Of a stretch of 64,000 bases of DNA, positions 9,349 through 20,026 are shown piece after piece. Each line of letters opens with the position of its first letter. Position 1 is the stretch's first letter. Under the pieces are notes generated by a model, which saw only the letters and a program-made list of their open reading frames with translations, was not told where the DNA came from and ran no database searches. The stretch is from contig NZ_JAUEPL010000014.1 in the NCBI RefSeq assembly GCF_030406405.1, forward strand, positions 50,307 through 114,306. The letters are read 5' to 3'. Position numbers and translations under genes: made by a program. The DNA comes from Streptomyces ficellus. GTDB lineage: Bacteria > Actinomycetota > Actinomycetes > Streptomycetales > Streptomycetaceae.

Positions 9349-9753
9349 ATGCCCCCCAAGGGTCGTCAGGGCGCTGCCAAGAAGGTGCGCCGCAAGGAAA
9401 AGAAGAACGTCGCTCACGGCCACGCGCACATCAAGAGCACGTTCAACAACACCATCGTCTCGATCACCGACCCCTCGGGCAACGTGATCTCCTGGGCCTC
9501 CGCCGGCCACGTCGGCTTCAAGGGCTCGCGCAAGTCCACCCCCTTCGCCGCGCAGATGGCCGCCGAGTCGGCCGCCCGCCGCGCGCAGGAGCACGGCATG
9601 CGCAAGGTCGACGTCTTCGTCAAGGGCCCGGGCTCGGGTCGTGAGACGGCGATCCGTTCGCTCCAGGCCACCGGTCTTGAGGTCGGCTCCATCCAGGACG
9701 TCACCCCCACGCCCCACAATGGCTGCCGCCCGCCCAAGCGCCGCCGCGTCTGA
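9349..9753 (+). CDS. rpsK: 30S ribosomal protein S11
   Basis: The 134-residue protein has a lysine-rich N-terminus, then [18 protein letters not shown] and the C-terminal signature [20 protein letters not shown], as expected for S11 in the platform of the small subunit. In many bacteria rpsD follows here; in this window rpoA follows directly, with a hairpin in the 147-base gap. Confidence 0.96.
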   Translation: MPPKGRQGAAKKVRRKEKKNVAHGHAHIKSTFNNTIVSITDPSGNVISWASAGHVGFKGSRKSTPFAAQMAAESAARRAQEHGMRKVDVFVKGPGSGRETAIRSLQATGLEVGSIQDVTPTPHNGCRPPKRRRV

Positions 9754-9781
9754 CGCACGGCTGCTTGTCTTGTGAGGTTCC

Positions 9782-9813
9782 GGGCGGTACGGCTCTTCGG
9801 GGGCGTGCCGCCC
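9782..9813 (+). other. Hairpin between rpsK and rpoA
   Basis: GGGCGGTACG (9782-9791) pairs with CGTGCCGCCC (9804-9813) with one T-G wobble. It sits about 90 bases before rpoA, at the point where rpsD occurs in many other bacteria. It could be an attenuator that sets the rpoA level relative to the ribosomal genes; there is no T-run. Confidence 0.5.
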
Positions 9814-9900
9814 GTACCCTTGCTGAGTAACAGCATCGGGCTGCCGCCCGGTGTCCGAGGACGTCAAATAGCGGGCGTCCACGACTGAAGGAAACACACC

Positions 9901-10923
9901 ATGCTTATCGCTCAGCGCCCCTCGCTGACCGAAGAGGTCGTTGACGAGTACCGCTCGCGGTTCGTCATCGAGCCCCTGGAGCCGGGCTTCGGCTACACGC
10001 TCGGCAACTCGCTTCGCCGGACTCTTCTCTCCTCGATCCCGGGTGCGGCGGTCACGTCCATCCGCATCGACGGTGTCCTGCACGAGTTCACCACCGTGCC
10101 GGGCGTCAAGGAAGACGTCACCGACCTCATCCTCAACATCAAGCAGCTGGTCGTGTCGAGCGAGCACGACGAGCCGGTCGTGATGTACCTGCGCAAGCAG
10201 GGCCCCGGTCTGGTCACCGCGGCCGACATCGCCCCGCCGGCCGGTGTCGAGGTGCACAACCCCGACCTGGTGCTCGCCACGCTGAACGGCAAGGGCAAGC
10301 TGGAGATGGAGCTGACCGTCGAGCGCGGTCGCGGCTACGTCTCCGCCGTGCAGAACAAGCAGGTGGGTCAGGAGATCGGCCGCATCCCGGTCGACTCGAT
10401 CTACTCGCCGGTCCTCAAGGTCACGTACAAGGTCGAGGCGACGCGTGTCGAGCAGCGCACCGACTTCGACAAGCTGATCGTCGACGTCGAGACCAAGCAG
10501 GCCATGCGTCCGCGTGACGCCATGGCGTCGGCCGGTAAGACCCTGGTCGAGCTGTTCGGTCTGGCGCGCGAGCTCAACATCGACGCCGAGGGCATCGACA
10601 TGGGCCCGTCCCCGACCGATGCCGCGCTGGCCGCCGATCTGGCCCTGCCGATCGAGGAGCTGGAGCTCACCGTTCGTTCGTACAACTGCCTCAAGCGCGA
10701 GGGCATCCACTCCGTGGGTGAGCTCGTGGCGCGCTCCGAGGCCGACCTGCTCGACATCCGCAACTTCGGTGCGAAGTCGATCGACGAGGTCAAGGCGAAG
10801 CTGGCCGGCATGGGCCTGGCCCTCAAGGACAGCCCGCCCGGATTCGACCCGACCGCCGCCGCCGACGCCTTCGGCGCCGACGACGACGCGGACGCCGGTT
10901 TCGTCGAGACCGAGCAGTACTGA
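9901..10923 (+). CDS. rpoA: RNA polymerase alpha subunit
   Basis: The 340-residue subunit nucleates RNA polymerase assembly. The N-terminal domain includes [22 protein letters not shown]; the C-terminal domain includes [14 protein letters not shown] and [16 protein letters not shown], which contact UP elements and activators. An acidic Ala/Asp tail follows. ATG 9901 is preceded by GAAGGAAA. rplQ follows 80 bases later. Confidence 0.97.
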   Translation: MLIAQRPSLTEEVVDEYRSRFVIEPLEPGFGYTLGNSLRRTLLSSIPGAAVTSIRIDGVLHEFTTVPGVKEDVTDLILNIKQLVVSSEHDEPVVMYLRKQGPGLVTAADIAPPAGVEVHNPDLVLATLNGKGKLEMELTVERGRGYVSAVQNKQVGQEIGRIPVDSIYSPVLKVTYKVEATRVEQRTDFDKLIVDVETKQAMRPRDAMASAGKTLVELFGLARELNIDAEGIDMGPSPTDAALAADLALPIEELELTVRSYNCLKREGIHSVGELVARSEADLLDIRNFGAKSIDEVKAKLAGMGLALKDSPPGFDPTAAADAFGADDDADAGFVETEQY

Positions 10924-11003
10924 TCACTGCCCGTAGGCGTCCGCCTGCGGGGCCCTGACACCGGTACCTGATACGGCCGGTGCAGATCACAAGGAGAAAC
11001 ACC

Positions 11004-11516
11004 ATGCCGAAGCCCGCCAAGGGTGCCCGTCTGGGCGGCAGCGCCGCGCACGAGAAGCTGCTTCTCGCGAACCTCGCGAAGTCGCTGTTCGAGCACGGCC
11101 GCATCACCACGACCGAGGCCAAGGCCCGCCGCCTGCGTCCGGTCGCCGAGCGCCTGATCACCAAGGCGAAGAAGGGCGACATCCACAACCGTCGCCTGGT
11201 GCTGCAGACGATCACGGACAAGGGCATCGTCCACACGCTCTTCACCGAGATCGCCCCGCGCTACGCCGAGCGCCCCGGTGGTTACACCCGCATCACCAAG
11301 ATCGGCAACCGTCGTGGCGACAACGCCCCGATGGCTGTGATCGAGCTGGTCGAGGGTGAGATCGCCAAGAAGGCGACCGTCGCCGAGGCCGAGGCCGCGA
11401 CCAAGCGCGCGGTCAAGGAGGCCGATGAGGCCAACGCCAAGGCCGACGAGGCGAAGGCCGACGAGGCGGAGGCCAAGGCTGACGAGGCCAAGGCCGACGA
11501 GTCCAAGGACGCCTGA
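11004..11516 (+). CDS. rplQ: 50S ribosomal protein L17 with acidic/lysine repeat tail
   Basis: The first 120 residues are standard L17 ([35 protein letters not shown]). The remaining 50 residues are a low-complexity tail of repeated KADEA-like units, giving 170 residues against about 127 in E. coli L17; such tails are common in actinomycetes. The frame opens upstream, but ATG 11004 follows AAGGAGAAA. This is the last gene of the alpha operon here. Confidence 0.95.
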   Translation: MPKPAKGARLGGSAAHEKLLLANLAKSLFEHGRITTTEAKARRLRPVAERLITKAKKGDIHNRRLVLQTITDKGIVHTLFTEIAPRYAERPGGYTRITKIGNRRGDNAPMAVIELVEGEIAKKATVAEAEAATKRAVKEADEANAKADEAKADEAEAKADEAKADESKDA

Positions 11517-11557
11517 ACCGCGTTCTGAAGGCTCTGGAGGCTTCTGAAGGCTGACGG

Positions 11558-11589
11558 ACGGGTCCGCTCCCTCACGGGGGCGGGCCCGT
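11558..11589 (+). terminator. Hairpin after rplQ
   Basis: ACGGGTCCG (11558-11566) pairs with CGGGCCCGT (11581-11589) with one T-G wobble and a 14-base loop. It lies 42 bases after the rplQ stop and just before truA. It could end part of the alpha-operon transcription while letting some reach truA. Confidence 0.5.
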
Positions 11590-11622
11590 TCCGCGTTGTA
11601 CTGCTCTGAGAGGATCTGTCGC

Positions 11623-12480
11623 GTGAGCGATGAGGTGAAGCCCGGCTTCGTACGGGTGCGGCTGGACCTGTCGTACGACGGCAAGGACTTCCACGGCTGG
11701 GCCAAGCAGGCGGGCGGGCAGCGGACCGTGCAGGGCGAGATCGAGGACGCGCTGCGTACGGTGACGCGGTCGTCCGAGACGTACGAGCTGACCGTGGCCG
11801 GGCGGACCGACGCGGGCGTCCACGCGCGCGGGCAGGTCGCGCACGTCGACCTGCCGCAGGCCCTGTGGGCCGAGCACCGGGACAAGCTGCTGCGGCGGCT
11901 GGCCGGGCGCCTCGCGCACGACGTGCGGATCTGGCGGGTCGAGGAGGCCCCGCCGGGGTTCAACGCGCGGTTCTCGGCGATCTGGCGGCGGTACGCGTAC
12001 CGGGTCACCGACAACCCCGGTGGCGTCGACCCGCTGCTGCGCGGGCACGTGCTGTGGCACGACTGGCCGCTGGACGTGGACGCCATGAACGCGGCCGCCG
12101 AGCGACTGGTGGGCGAGCACGACTTCGCGGCGTACTGCAAGCGGCGGGACGGGGCGACGACCATCCGTACGCTCCAGGAGCTGCGGTGGGAGCGGCTGCC
12201 CGGCGGGGTGCTGGAGGCGACCGTGCGCGCGGACGCCTTCTGCCACAACATGGTGCGCTCGCTGGTGGGCGCGCTGCTGTTCGTCGGGGACGGGCACCGG
12301 CCGGTGGACTGGCCGGGCAAGGTGCTCGCGGCGGGCGTGCGGGACTCGGCCGTCCATGTCGTACGGCCGCACGGGCTCACCCTGGAGGAAGTCGGCTACC
12401 CGGCCGACACGCTGCTGGCCGCCAGGAACCTGGAGGCCCGCAACAAGCGGTCACTGAGCGGGCGCGGCGGCTGCTGCTGA
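11623..12480 (+). CDS. truA: tRNA pseudouridine(38-40) synthase
   Basis: The 285-residue enzyme isomerises uridines 38-40 in the tRNA anticodon stem. The catalytic aspartate lies in [18 protein letters not shown], and the family motifs [16 protein letters not shown] and [12 protein letters not shown] are visible. GTG 11623 is preceded by GAGAGGA; the longer open frame would add an unsupported N-terminus. The 3' end overlaps by 30 bases the convergent gene at 12451. Confidence 0.95.
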   Translation: MSDEVKPGFVRVRLDLSYDGKDFHGWAKQAGGQRTVQGEIEDALRTVTRSSETYELTVAGRTDAGVHARGQVAHVDLPQALWAEHRDKLLRRLAGRLAHDVRIWRVEEAPPGFNARFSAIWRRYAYRVTDNPGGVDPLLRGHVLWHDWPLDVDAMNAAAERLVGEHDFAAYCKRRDGATTIRTLQELRWERLPGGVLEATVRADAFCHNMVRSLVGALLFVGDGHRPVDWPGKVLAAGVRDSAVHVVRPHGLTLEEVGYPADTLLAARNLEARNKRSLSGRGGCC

Positions 12481-13308
12481 CGCCTGGAGGCGGCCGCGGG
12501 CGTAGATCTGGTTGAAGGCGAACGTGCCGAGGTCGTCGCTGGTCTTGAAGACACTCCCGTCGGCCTTGGTCACCTTCTTCCCGCTGGTGTAGCCCGCCTG
12601 GGTGAAGTAGGCGTACCGGCCCAGGGAGTTGGCGCGGCGCAGGCAGACCGTGTTGGCGCGGCAGAAGTCGCCGACGCCGGAACCGGCGAGCGGGGCGATG
12701 CCGCCGCTGGACTCCTCCTTCGCGCCGACCGCCGCGGCCTGGGTGCCGAACACCGCCACGCCGACGGTGATGGCGACGCCGTCCCTCTCGTACGTGGCCC
12801 GGATCAGCCGCTCGCAGCCGTGCTTGGCCAGCACCGCGCCGAGGCCGCCCTGGGTGACCGCCGCGCAGTCGGTGGTGGAGGCGGTGGCGCCCTTGCGGTA
12901 GACGCGGTCGCCCATGGTGAGCCTCTTGCCGGGGAAGAGGGATTCGGCGCTGAGGGGGGCCGTGTCCTTCTCGGCACTGGAGATGAAGTCCATCGGGTTC
13001 GGCGGCGGCGGGGGCGCGACCGACGAGAACGACGGCTGGGGCTTGGAGGTGTCCGTCGGCAGCTCGGGGGCGGTGCTGGTCTTGTCCGAGGCGGTGGTGC
13101 TGTCGGCGCCCCCGTTGGCGGAAACGATCGCGACCGCGATCACCGTGCCCACGGCGGCCGTGGCGAGCGCCGCGCCGCCGATCACCAGCCAGCGCTTACG
13201 GCGGGTACGGGCGGCGGCCGCCTCGGCGAGGGCGCTCCAGTCCGGGGTCTCGGACGCGTACGGCTGCTGGTGTGGCTCGTGCTGCCACGGGGGTCCCCCA
13301 AAGCTCAT
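12451..13308 (-). CDS. Membrane-anchored extracytoplasmic protein of unknown function
   Basis: The 285-residue product has a cytoplasmic N-terminus of about 55 residues, one membrane segment ([20 protein letters not shown]), then a Thr/Pro-rich linker with [11 protein letters not shown] and a globular extracytoplasmic domain. That domain contains four cysteines ([24 protein letters not shown]) that could form two disulphides. No enzymatic motif was recognised. ATG 13308 has AGGA eight bases upstream; upstream in-frame starts exist at 13317 and 13356. It converges on truA and is divergent from the ABC-F gene. Confidence 0.75.
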   Translation of the reverse strand: MSFGGPPWQHEPHQQPYASETPDWSALAEAAAARTRRKRWLVIGGAALATAAVGTVIAVAIVSANGGADSTTASDKTSTAPELPTDTSKPQPSFSSVAPPPPPNPMDFISSAEKDTAPLSAESLFPGKRLTMGDRVYRKGATASTTDCAAVTQGGLGAVLAKHGCERLIRATYERDGVAITVGVAVFGTQAAAVGAKEESSGGIAPLAGSGVGDFCRANTVCLRRANSLGRYAYFTQAGYTSGKKVTKADGSVFKTSDDLGTFAFNQIYARGRLQASAAAAAPAQ

Positions 13309-13349
13309 GCCGCGCATCCTAAACCGGTTGGGGAAGGGCCGGGATCGCG

Positions 13350-15017
13350 GTGACAATGCACCCCATGGGTCATGTAGAGGTCGCGCATCTGGAGTACTAC
13401 CTGCCGGACGGGCGCGTGCTGCTCGGTGACGTGTCGTTCCGGGTGGGCGAGGGCGCGGTCGTGGCGCTCGTGGGCGCGAACGGGGCCGGTAAGACGACGC
13501 TGCTCCGGCTGATCGCGGGGGAGCTCCAGCCGCACGGCGGCACGGTCACCGTCTCGGGCGGGCTGGGGGTGATGCCGCAGTTCGTCGGGTCGGTGCGCGA
13601 CGAGCGCTCCGTGCGGGACCTGCTGGTGTCGGTCGCACCGGCCCCGATCCGGCAGGCGGCGGCCGCGGTGGACGCCGCCGAGCACCTGATCCTCACGGTG
13701 GACGACGAGGCCGCGCAGATGGCGTACGCGCAGGCGCTGAGCGACTGGGCGGAGGTACGGGGGTACGAGGCCGAGACCGGCTGGGACATGTGCACCACGG
13801 CCGCGCTGGGCGTGCCGTACGACACGGCGCGGTTCCGGGAGGTACGGACGCTCAGCGGTGGCGAGCAGAAGCGGCTGGTGCTGGAGGCGCTGCTGCGCGG
13901 CCCGGAGGAGGTCCTGCTCCTCGACGAGCCGGACAACTATCTGGACGTCCCCGGCAAGCGGTGGCTGGAGCAGCGGCTCGGGGAGACCCGTAAGACCGTG
14001 TTGTTCGTCTCACACGACCGGGAGCTGCTGGCGCGGGCCGCGCAGAAGATCGTCGCCGTGGAGCCCGGGCCGGCCGGGTCGGACGTGTGGGTGCACGGGG
14101 GCGGCTTCGACACGTTCCACGAGGCGCGCCGGGAGCGGTTCGCCCGGTTCGAGGAGCTGAAGCGGCGCTGGGAGGAGAAGCACGCCCAGCTCAAACGGCT
14201 GGTGATCAATCTGCGGCAGGCGGCGGCGGTCAGCCATGAGATGGCGTCGCGGTACGCGGCGGCCCAGACGCGGCTGCGGAAGTTCGAGGAGGCGGGACCG
14301 CCGCCGGAGCCGCCGCGTGAGCAGGACATCCGGATGCGGCTGAGGGGCGGGCGGACCGGGGTGCGGGCGGTGACCTGCGCCTCGCTCGAGCTGACGGGGC
14401 TGATGAAGCCGTTCTCGCTGGAGGTGTTCTACGGGGAGCGGGTGGCGGTCCTCGGGTCGAACGGGTCGGGGAAGTCCCACTTCCTGCGGCTCCTGGCGGG
14501 GGAGGACGTGGCTCACACGGGCACGTGGAAGCTGGGCGCGCGGGTGGTGCCCGGGCACTTCGCCCAGACCCACGCCCATCCCGAGCTGCTCGGACGCACG
14601 CTCGTCGACATCCTGTGGACCGAGCACGCCAAGGACCGGGGCGCGGCGATGTCCGCGCTGCGGCGCTACGAGCTGGAGCGGCAGGGCGACCAGGTCTTCG
14701 ACCGGCTGTCGGGCGGGCAGCAGGCCCGGTTCCAGATCCTGCTGCTCGAGCTGGCGGGCACCACCGCGCTGCTGCTGGACGAGCCGACGGACAACCTGGA
14801 CCTGGAGTCGGCGGAGGCCCTCCAGGTGGGGCTGGAGGCGTACGAGGGGACGGTGCTGGCCGTCACGCACGACCGCTGGTTCGCCCGCTCCTTCGACCGG
14901 TACCTGGTGTTCGGCTCCGACGGGGTCGTCCGGGAGACGCCGGAGCCCGTGTGGGACGAGCGCCGGGTGGTGAGGGTACCTCCCGTGCCCGAAGGGCTAC
15001 GGGGGAGGGCGCGGTAG
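13350..15017 (+). CDS. ABC-F family ATP-binding protein
   Basis: The 555-residue protein has two ABC ATPase domains and no membrane segment. Domain 1 has GANGAGKTT, LSGGEQKR and LLLDEPDNYLD; domain 2 has GSNGSGKSH, LSGGQQAR and LLLDEPTDNLD. A charged linker (RRWEEKHAQLKRLVINLRQA) joins them. ABC-F proteins act on the ribosome as translation factors or in antibiotic protection; which applies here cannot be told. Starts at 13350 (GTG) or 13365 (ATG, MGHVEVAHLEYY) are both possible; the second gives the more usual N-terminus. Confidence 0.9.
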   Translation: MTMHPMGHVEVAHLEYYLPDGRVLLGDVSFRVGEGAVVALVGANGAGKTTLLRLIAGELQPHGGTVTVSGGLGVMPQFVGSVRDERSVRDLLVSVAPAPIRQAAAAVDAAEHLILTVDDEAAQMAYAQALSDWAEVRGYEAETGWDMCTTAALGVPYDTARFREVRTLSGGEQKRLVLEALLRGPEEVLLLDEPDNYLDVPGKRWLEQRLGETRKTVLFVSHDRELLARAAQKIVAVEPGPAGSDVWVHGGGFDTFHEARRERFARFEELKRRWEEKHAQLKRLVINLRQAAAVSHEMASRYAAAQTRLRKFEEAGPPPEPPREQDIRMRLRGGRTGVRAVTCASLELTGLMKPFSLEVFYGERVAVLGSNGSGKSHFLRLLAGEDVAHTGTWKLGARVVPGHFAQTHAHPELLGRTLVDILWTEHAKDRGAAMSALRRYELERQGDQVFDRLSGGQQARFQILLLELAGTTALLLDEPTDNLDLESAEALQVGLEAYEGTVLAVTHDRWFARSFDRYLVFGSDGVVRETPEPVWDERRVVRVPPVPEGLRGRAR

Positions 15018-15103
15018 GAGCGTTTCCCCTGCTCCGCCCCCTGGCGGAAGGCGCCCGGCGCGCTCTCGGGGGAGGCCCGAGGGCGACGGTGCCGCGCGCT
15101 GTT

Positions 15104-15133
15104 TTGACCCATCCGGGGCACGCGGCGTATTCT
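15104..15133 (+). promoter_or_regulatory. Housekeeping-type promoter for rplM-rpsI
   Basis: TTGACC (15104-15109) and TATTCT (15128-15133) are separated by 18 bases, a strong match to the principal sigma-factor consensus. It implies a transcript start near 15140 and an rplM leader of about 200 bases. This leader fills most of the 328-base gap 15018-15345, which has no other gene. Confidence 0.7.
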
Positions 15134-15345
15134 TCTGGTTCGTTATGCGTATTGGCTTGCTCGTTCTCACGTGAGAGGCCGTTACGCCGGTCCACCGGGC
15201 CGATGACCAGCGACTGGCACTCGGGTTGCGTCCCCGACGTGCCGTCAAGGCTGTCGTGATCGTCCGGGTGGCCTGTCCGGACCCTTCCCCTCGGCCCTAG
15301 CGGTCCTGGGGAGACCCCATCACTGAAGAAGCGAAGGCAACGACC

Positions 15346-15789
15346 GTGCGTACGTATAGCCCCAAGCCCGGCGATGTGACGCGCCAGTGGCACATCATCG
15401 ACGCGCAGGACATCGTCCTGGGCCGTCTGGCGACCACCGCCGCCACCCTTCTGCGGGGCAAGCACAAGCCGATCTATGCGCCGCACGTCGACGCTGGTGA
15501 CTTCGTCATCATCATCAACGCCGACAAGGTGCATCTGTCCGGCAACAAGCGGACCCAGAAGATGGCCTACCGCCACTCCGGCTACCCGGGTGGTCTGCGT
15601 TCCGTCCGCTACGACGAGCTGCTCGCCAAGAGCCCCGAGAAGGCCGTGGAGAAGGCCGTCAAGGGCATGCTCCCGAAGAACACCCTCGGCCGTCAGATGC
15701 TCTCGAAGCTGAAGGTCTACGCGGGCGAGAACCACCCGCACGCTGCTCAGCAGCCGGTCCCGTTCGAGATCACCCAGGTCGCGCAGTAA
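15346..15789 (+). CDS. rplM: 50S ribosomal protein L13
   Basis: The 147-residue protein begins [20 protein letters not shown] and carries the family segment [21 protein letters not shown]13 is an early 23S rRNA binder. GTG 15346 is preceded by GAAGCGAAGG. It forms the conserved rplM-rpsI pair, with a long leader that might carry post-transcriptional control. Confidence 0.96.
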   Translation: MRTYSPKPGDVTRQWHIIDAQDIVLGRLATTAATLLRGKHKPIYAPHVDAGDFVIIINADKVHLSGNKRTQKMAYRHSGYPGGLRSVRYDELLAKSPEKAVEKAVKGMLPKNTLGRQMLSKLKVYAGENHPHAAQQPVPFEITQVAQ

Positions 15790-15830
15790 GTCCGGCCACC
15801 CCCTAAGACGAAAAGAATCTGAGGAGCATC

Positions 15831-16349
15831 GTGGCCGAGACCACTGTTGAGAACCCCATCGAGGGCGAGGAGACCTACGCCGAGGTCACCACCTTCGAGT
15901 CCGAGACCCCCGTCGAGGGCGAGTACACCTCCGAGTCGATGGCGTCCCGCTTCGGCGACCCGCAGCCGGCCGCCGGCCTGGGCCGCCGCAAGAACGCCAT
16001 TGCCCGCGTCCGGATCGTTCCGGGCACCGGCAAGTGGAAGATCAACGGTCGCACCCTTGAGGACTACTTCCCGAACAAGGTGCACCAGCAGGAAGTCAAC
16101 GAGCCCTTCAAGGTGCTCGAACTCGACAACCGCTACGACGTCATCGCCCGCATCTCGGGTGGCGGCGTCTCCGGCCAGGCCGGCGCCCTGCGCCTCGGCG
16201 TGGCCCGCGCGCTGAACGAGGCGGACGTGGACAACAACCGCGGCCCGCTGAAGAAGGCCGGCTTCCTGAGCCGCGACGACCGTGCCGTCGAGCGCAAGAA
16301 GGCCGGTCTGAAGAAGGCCCGCAAGGCCCCGCAGTACAGCAAGCGCTAA
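15831..16349 (+). CDS. rpsI: 30S ribosomal protein S9 with acidic N-terminal extension
   Basis: The 172-residue product has an acidic extension of about 50 residues rich in Glu and Thr, absent from E. coli S9 (130 residues), then the core from [19 protein letters not shown] to the basic tail [12 protein letters not shown], whose end reaches the P-site tRNA. GTG 15831 follows GAGGAG. A strong terminator follows, so rplM-rpsI looks like a two-gene unit. Confidence 0.96.
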   Translation: MAETTVENPIEGEETYAEVTTFESETPVEGEYTSESMASRFGDPQPAAGLGRRKNAIARVRIVPGTGKWKINGRTLEDYFPNKVHQQEVNEPFKVLELDNRYDVIARISGGGVSGQAGALRLGVARALNEADVDNNRGPLKKAGFLSRDDRAVERKKAGLKKARKAPQYSKR

Positions 16350-16376
16350 TCCGCCTGCTCGGTCTGCTTCGTACGT

Positions 16377-16411
16377 ACGCCCCGGCGGCACCTCTCGTGC
16401 TGCCGGGGCGT
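16377..16411 (+). terminator. Rho-independent terminator after rpsI
   Basis: ACGCCCCGGCGGCAC (16377-16391) pairs with GTGCTGCCGGGGCGT (16397-16411) with one G-T wobble and a 5-base loop, followed by T-rich sequence (CCGTCTTTCTTC). It closes the rplM-rpsI unit 28 bases after the rpsI stop. Confidence 0.85.
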
Positions 16412-16464
16412 CCGTCTTTCTTCACTCTTCACCTCGCTTTCTCGGAGTAATTCGGAGGACAACT

Positions 16465-17823
16465 GTGGGACGACTCTTCGGCACGGACGGTGTGCGCGGT
16501 GTCGCCAACGCGGATCTGACGGCGGAGCTGGCGCTCGGCCTGTCGGTCGCGGCGGCGCATGTGCTCGCCGAGGCGGGGACCTTCGAAGGGCATCGGCCGA
16601 CCGCCGTGGTCGGGCGGGACCCGCGTGCGTCGGGAGAGTTCCTGGAGGCCGCCGTCGTGGCCGGTCTCGCCAGCGCGGGCGTGGACGTCATGCGGGTGGG
16701 CGTGCTCCCCACGCCCGCCGTCGCGTACCTCACCGGTGCGCTCGGCGCCGACCTGGGCGTGATGCTCTCCGCGAGCCACAACGCCATGCCCGACAACGGC
16801 ATCAAGTTCTTCGCGCGCGGCGGCCACAAGCTGGCCGACGAGCTGGAGGACCGTATCGAGGCGCTGTACGACCAGCACCGCACCGGTGAGCCGTGGGACC
16901 GGCCGACCGGCGCCGGGGTCGGCCGGGTGGCCGACTACCACGAGGGCTTCGACCAGTACGTGGCGCACCTGCTGAGCGTCCTGCCGAACCGGCTCGACGG
17001 GCTGAAGATCGTCCTCGACGAGGCGCACGGCGCCGCGTCCGGCGTGTCACCCGCCGCGTTCCAGCAGGCCGGGGCCGAGGTCATCACCATCGGCGCCACC
17101 CCGGACGGGCTCAACATCAACGACGGCTGCGGCTCCACACACCTGGAGATGCTGAAGGCCGCCGTCCTCGAACACGGCGCGGACCTGGGTATCGCGCACG
17201 ACGGGGACGCCGACCGGTGCCTGGCCGTGGACCACACCGGTGCCGAGGTCGACGGGGACCAGATCCTCGCCGTCCTCGCGCTCGCCATGCGGGAAGCCGG
17301 GACGCTGCGCGGCGACACGGTCGTCGCCACCGTCATGTCCAACCTGGGCTTCAAGCTCGCCATGGAGCGCGAGGGCGTCCAGCTGGTCCAGACGGCCGTC
17401 GGTGACCGGTACGTACTGGAGTCGATGAAGGAGCACGGGTACGCGCTCGGCGGCGAGCAGTCCGGGCACGTCATCGTCCTCGACCACGCCACCACCGGTG
17501 ACGGCACCCTGACCGGTCTGCTGCTGGCGGCGCGCGTCGCGGCCACCGGGCGGCCGCTGGCCGAGCTGGCCCGGGTCATGGAGCGGCTGCCGCAGGTGCT
17601 CATCAACGTCAAGGACGTCGACAAGTCGCGGGTGAAGACCTCCGCCGAGCTGGGCACCGCCGTCGCGGACGCCGAGCGCCGGCTGGGCACCACCGGTCGC
17701 GTACTGCTGCGTCCCTCGGGCACGGAGCCGCTGGTGCGGGTGATGGTCGAGGCCGCGGACATCGAGCAGGCGCGCGCGGTCGCGGGCGAGCTCGCGGACG
17801 TCGTGAAGGCCGCGCTGGGCTGA
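16465..17823 (+). CDS. glmM: Phosphoglucosamine mutase
   Basis: The 452-residue enzyme converts glucosamine-6-phosphate to glucosamine-1-phosphate for UDP-GlcNAc and peptidoglycan synthesis. It has [14 protein letters not shown] at the start, the phosphoserine loop [19 protein letters not shown], the metal loop [12 protein letters not shown] and the phosphate-binding [17 protein letters not shown] 16465 has GGAGGA upstream. It works with glmS (21932) in the same pathway, about 4 kb away on the same strand. Confidence 0.96.
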   Translation: MGRLFGTDGVRGVANADLTAELALGLSVAAAHVLAEAGTFEGHRPTAVVGRDPRASGEFLEAAVVAGLASAGVDVMRVGVLPTPAVAYLTGALGADLGVMLSASHNAMPDNGIKFFARGGHKLADELEDRIEALYDQHRTGEPWDRPTGAGVGRVADYHEGFDQYVAHLLSVLPNRLDGLKIVLDEAHGAASGVSPAAFQQAGAEVITIGATPDGLNINDGCGSTHLEMLKAAVLEHGADLGIAHDGDADRCLAVDHTGAEVDGDQILAVLALAMREAGTLRGDTVVATVMSNLGFKLAMEREGVQLVQTAVGDRYVLESMKEHGYALGGEQSGHVIVLDHATTGDGTLTGLLLAARVAATGRPLAELARVMERLPQVLINVKDVDKSRVKTSAELGTAVADAERRLGTTGRVLLRPSGTEPLVRVMVEAADIEQARAVAGELADVVKAALG

Positions 17824-17835
17824 CCACTGACGTGA

Positions 17836-17870
17836 AGGGGCGCCCCACCGGTTGCCGGTGGGGCGCCCCT
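17836..17870 (+). terminator. Terminator after glmM, shared with the convergent gene
   Basis: AGGGGCGCCCCACCGG (17836-17851) pairs perfectly with CCGGTGGGGCGCCCCT (17855-17870) over a TTG loop, followed by TTTC. It lies between the converging glmM and DUF389 genes, so it can act in both directions. Confidence 0.85.
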
Positions 17871-17885
17871 TTCGCGTACGTACGG

Positions 17886-18824
17886 TCAGGCGTGCTGCGT
17901 ACGGCGGCGCTGCCGCGCCCAGAAGAACTTCTGCGTCAGCAGCGTCAGCGTCCCGGCCAGCACGATCGCCAGCAGGTTCAGCAGCAGTTGCTCGACGGAG
18001 CCCTTCGTCTGGCCCAGGTCTCCGTAGCCGAGGGCCACGGCCGCGTTGGCCGCCGCCGGGACGGTGGTGACCGAGATGGCCACCCCGACCAGGGCACCGG
18101 ACTTCGCGGAGGTGAGCGACAGCGTGCCGGCCGCGCCCGCGAGCAGGCCGACGACGAACGAGAACCAGTCCGGGGCGTAGATGAACCCGGTGTTGGGGCG
18201 GTCGCCGTGCAGCATGGTGGGACTGAACTGGCCGGCGGCGTCCATGGCCAGGCTGAACAGCACCGTCAGCGCGATGGCCGCCGCGAAGCCCACGACGAGG
18301 GCGACCAGCGACCGTACGGCCAGGCGCGGCCGCCGCTGCACCAGCGCCGTACAGATGCCGGCCAGCGGACCGAACTCCGGCCCCACCGCCATGGCGCCCA
18401 CGATCAGGATGGCGTTGTCCAGCACCACACCGCAGGCCGCGATCATCGTGGCCAGCGTCAGGAACGCCACATAGGTGACGCTGAGCGTCGACTCCTCGTG
18501 CGTGGCCTCCTGGAGCTGCTCCCACAGCACCGCGTCCTGGCCCTCACCCGGCGCGTCGCGCTCCGCCTTCGCCGCGTGCTCGGAGAGCGACAGGGTGATG
18601 TCCTCGACGGCGATCGAGCCTGACCTGTCGATGCCGAGAGCGCACAGGTCGGAGAGCAGCTCGTCGCCCGCCTCCCGGGCCACGTCGCACAGGACCAGGT
18701 CACCGGCCGGGTCGCGGGCCGCGCCGGGGATGACGGCGACATGGGTCGTGCCGACCGTCTTCTCGATCGTGCGGACCACCTCGTCGGTGCGGTCGGCCGG
18801 GACGATCAGGCGCAGGTGCAGCAC
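17886..18824 (-). CDS. DUF389 family membrane protein
   Basis: The 312-residue protein has a soluble N-terminal part (MLHLRLIVPADRTDEVVRTI) resembling a small regulatory fold, then about six hydrophobic segments, including FLTLATMIAACGVVLDNAIL followed by VGAMAVGPEFGPLAG, a family hallmark. DUF389 proteins are conserved in actinomycetes; their substrate is unknown. GTG 18824 is chosen because the family fold begins there and AGGGGG lies upstream. It sits 28 bases after coaA on the same strand, so the two may be co-transcribed. Confidence 0.85.
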   Translation of the reverse strand: MLHLRLIVPADRTDEVVRTIEKTVGTTHVAVIPGAARDPAGDLVLCDVAREAGDELLSDLCALGIDRSGSIAVEDITLSLSEHAAKAERDAPGEGQDAVLWEQLQEATHEESTLSVTYVAFLTLATMIAACGVVLDNAILIVGAMAVGPEFGPLAGICTALVQRRPRLAVRSLVALVVGFAAAIALTVLFSLAMDAAGQFSPTMLHGDRPNTGFIYAPDWFSFVVGLLAGAAGTLSLTSAKSGALVGVAISVTTVPAAANAAVALGYGDLGQTKGSVEQLLLNLLAIVLAGTLTLLTQKFFWARQRRRTQHA

Positions 18825-18852
18825 GGGTCGGGGTCCCCCTTCGAAAGTGCGC

Positions 18853-19857
18853 TCAGAGTTTGCGCAGCGAGAGGCGCTGGACCTTGTGGTCCGGGCCCTT
18901 GCGTACGACGAGGGTGGCACGTCCGCGGGTCGGCGCGACGTTCTCCAGCAGATTCACCTTGTTGATCGTCCGCCACATCGTACGGGCGTAGTCGAGTGCC
19001 TCCTCCTCGCTGACCTGGGTGTACTTCTGGAAGTACGAGGAGGGGTTCTGGAAGGCGGTCGCGCGCAGCTTGCGGAAACGATTCAGGTACCAGGCCTCGA
19101 TGTCCTCCGGGCGCGCGTCGACGTACACGGAGAAGTCGAAGTAGTCGGCCAGGCCGACGCGGGTGCGGCCGTCCTTGCCGGGCAGCGCGGGCTGGAGGAC
19201 GTTGAGGCCCTCGACGATCAGGATGTCCGGGCGGCGGACCGTGAGCTGCCTGCCGGGGACGATGTCGTAGATGAGGTGGGAGTAGACGGGCGCGGTGACC
19301 TCGTCCTTCCCGGCCTTGATGTCGGCGACGAACCGGGTCAGCGCGCGCCGGTCGTACGACTCGGGGAAGCCCTTGCGCGACATCAGGCCCCGCTCCTTGA
19401 GCTCCTTCATCGGCAGCAGGAACCCATCGGTGGTGACCAGTTCGACGCGCGGGTGTTCCGGCCAGCGGGCGAGCAGCGCCTGGAGGAGACGGGCGACGGT
19501 GGACTTGCCGACCGCGACCGAGCCGGCGACCCCTATGACGAACGGGGTGCCGCGCTGGGAGCTCCGCTCGCCGACGTCGCCGAGGAAGGTGTTCAGCGCG
19601 CCGCGCAGGTTGGCGGTGGCGCCGACGTAGAGGTTGAGGAGGCGGGAGAGCGGGAGGTAGATGTCGCGGACCTCGTCGAGGTCGATGACGTCGCCGAGAC
19701 CGCGGAGCCGTTCGACCTCGTCGGCGGTGAGGGGCAGCGGGGTCTTGTCCCGCAGCGCGCTCCACTCCTCCCGGGTGAGGTCGACGTACGGCGTGGCCTC
19801 CGCGCGGCGGTGGGCGGCGGCGGCGCTTCGTGGCGGCGAAGTGATCACACAGGCCAT
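18853..19857 (-). CDS. coaA: Pantothenate kinase, type I
   Basis: The enzyme phosphorylates pantothenate in the first committed step of CoA synthesis. The P-loop [12 protein letters not shown], the motif TTDGFL and the segment RKGFPESYD identify the prokaryotic type I family. The region from [17 protein letters not shown] to the basic C-terminus is about 310 residues, the family length. Several starts are possible: ATG 19857 (used here, 334 residues), GTG 19848 (VITSPPRS), or ATG 19917; none has a strong ribosome-binding site. Confidence 0.93.
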   Translation of the reverse strand: MACVITSPPRSAAAAHRRAEATPYVDLTREEWSALRDKTPLPLTADEVERLRGLGDVIDLDEVRDIYLPLSRLLNLYVGATANLRGALNTFLGDVGERSSQRGTPFVIGVAGSVAVGKSTVARLLQALLARWPEHPRVELVTTDGFLLPMKELKERGLMSRKGFPESYDRRALTRFVADIKAGKDEVTAPVYSHLIYDIVPGRQLTVRRPDILIVEGLNVLQPALPGKDGRTRVGLADYFDFSVYVDARPEDIEAWYLNRFRKLRATAFQNPSSYFQKYTQVSEEEALDYARTMWRTINKVNLLENVAPTRGRATLVVRKGPDHKVQRLSLRKL

Positions 19858-20026
19858 TGTCGGTCGTGCGGGGGCGGTGTGGGGCGTGTGGTCGGTCACG
19901 GTCGCGGTGCCGGTCATGGGCCGGCCCGGACCGGAATGTCAGTGGCGTGCGTCACAGTTGTGGGAAGGGTGGGCGCCGGGGCCGCGGCGTTCGCGCGGTA
20001 CGAGCCGAGCCGAGGGGACGAGTCCC

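Noticed and set aside
15134..15345. L13-type autoregulatory RNA in the rplM leader
   Set aside because: The leader is long enough, but no structure matching known L13 leaders could be drawn with confidence.
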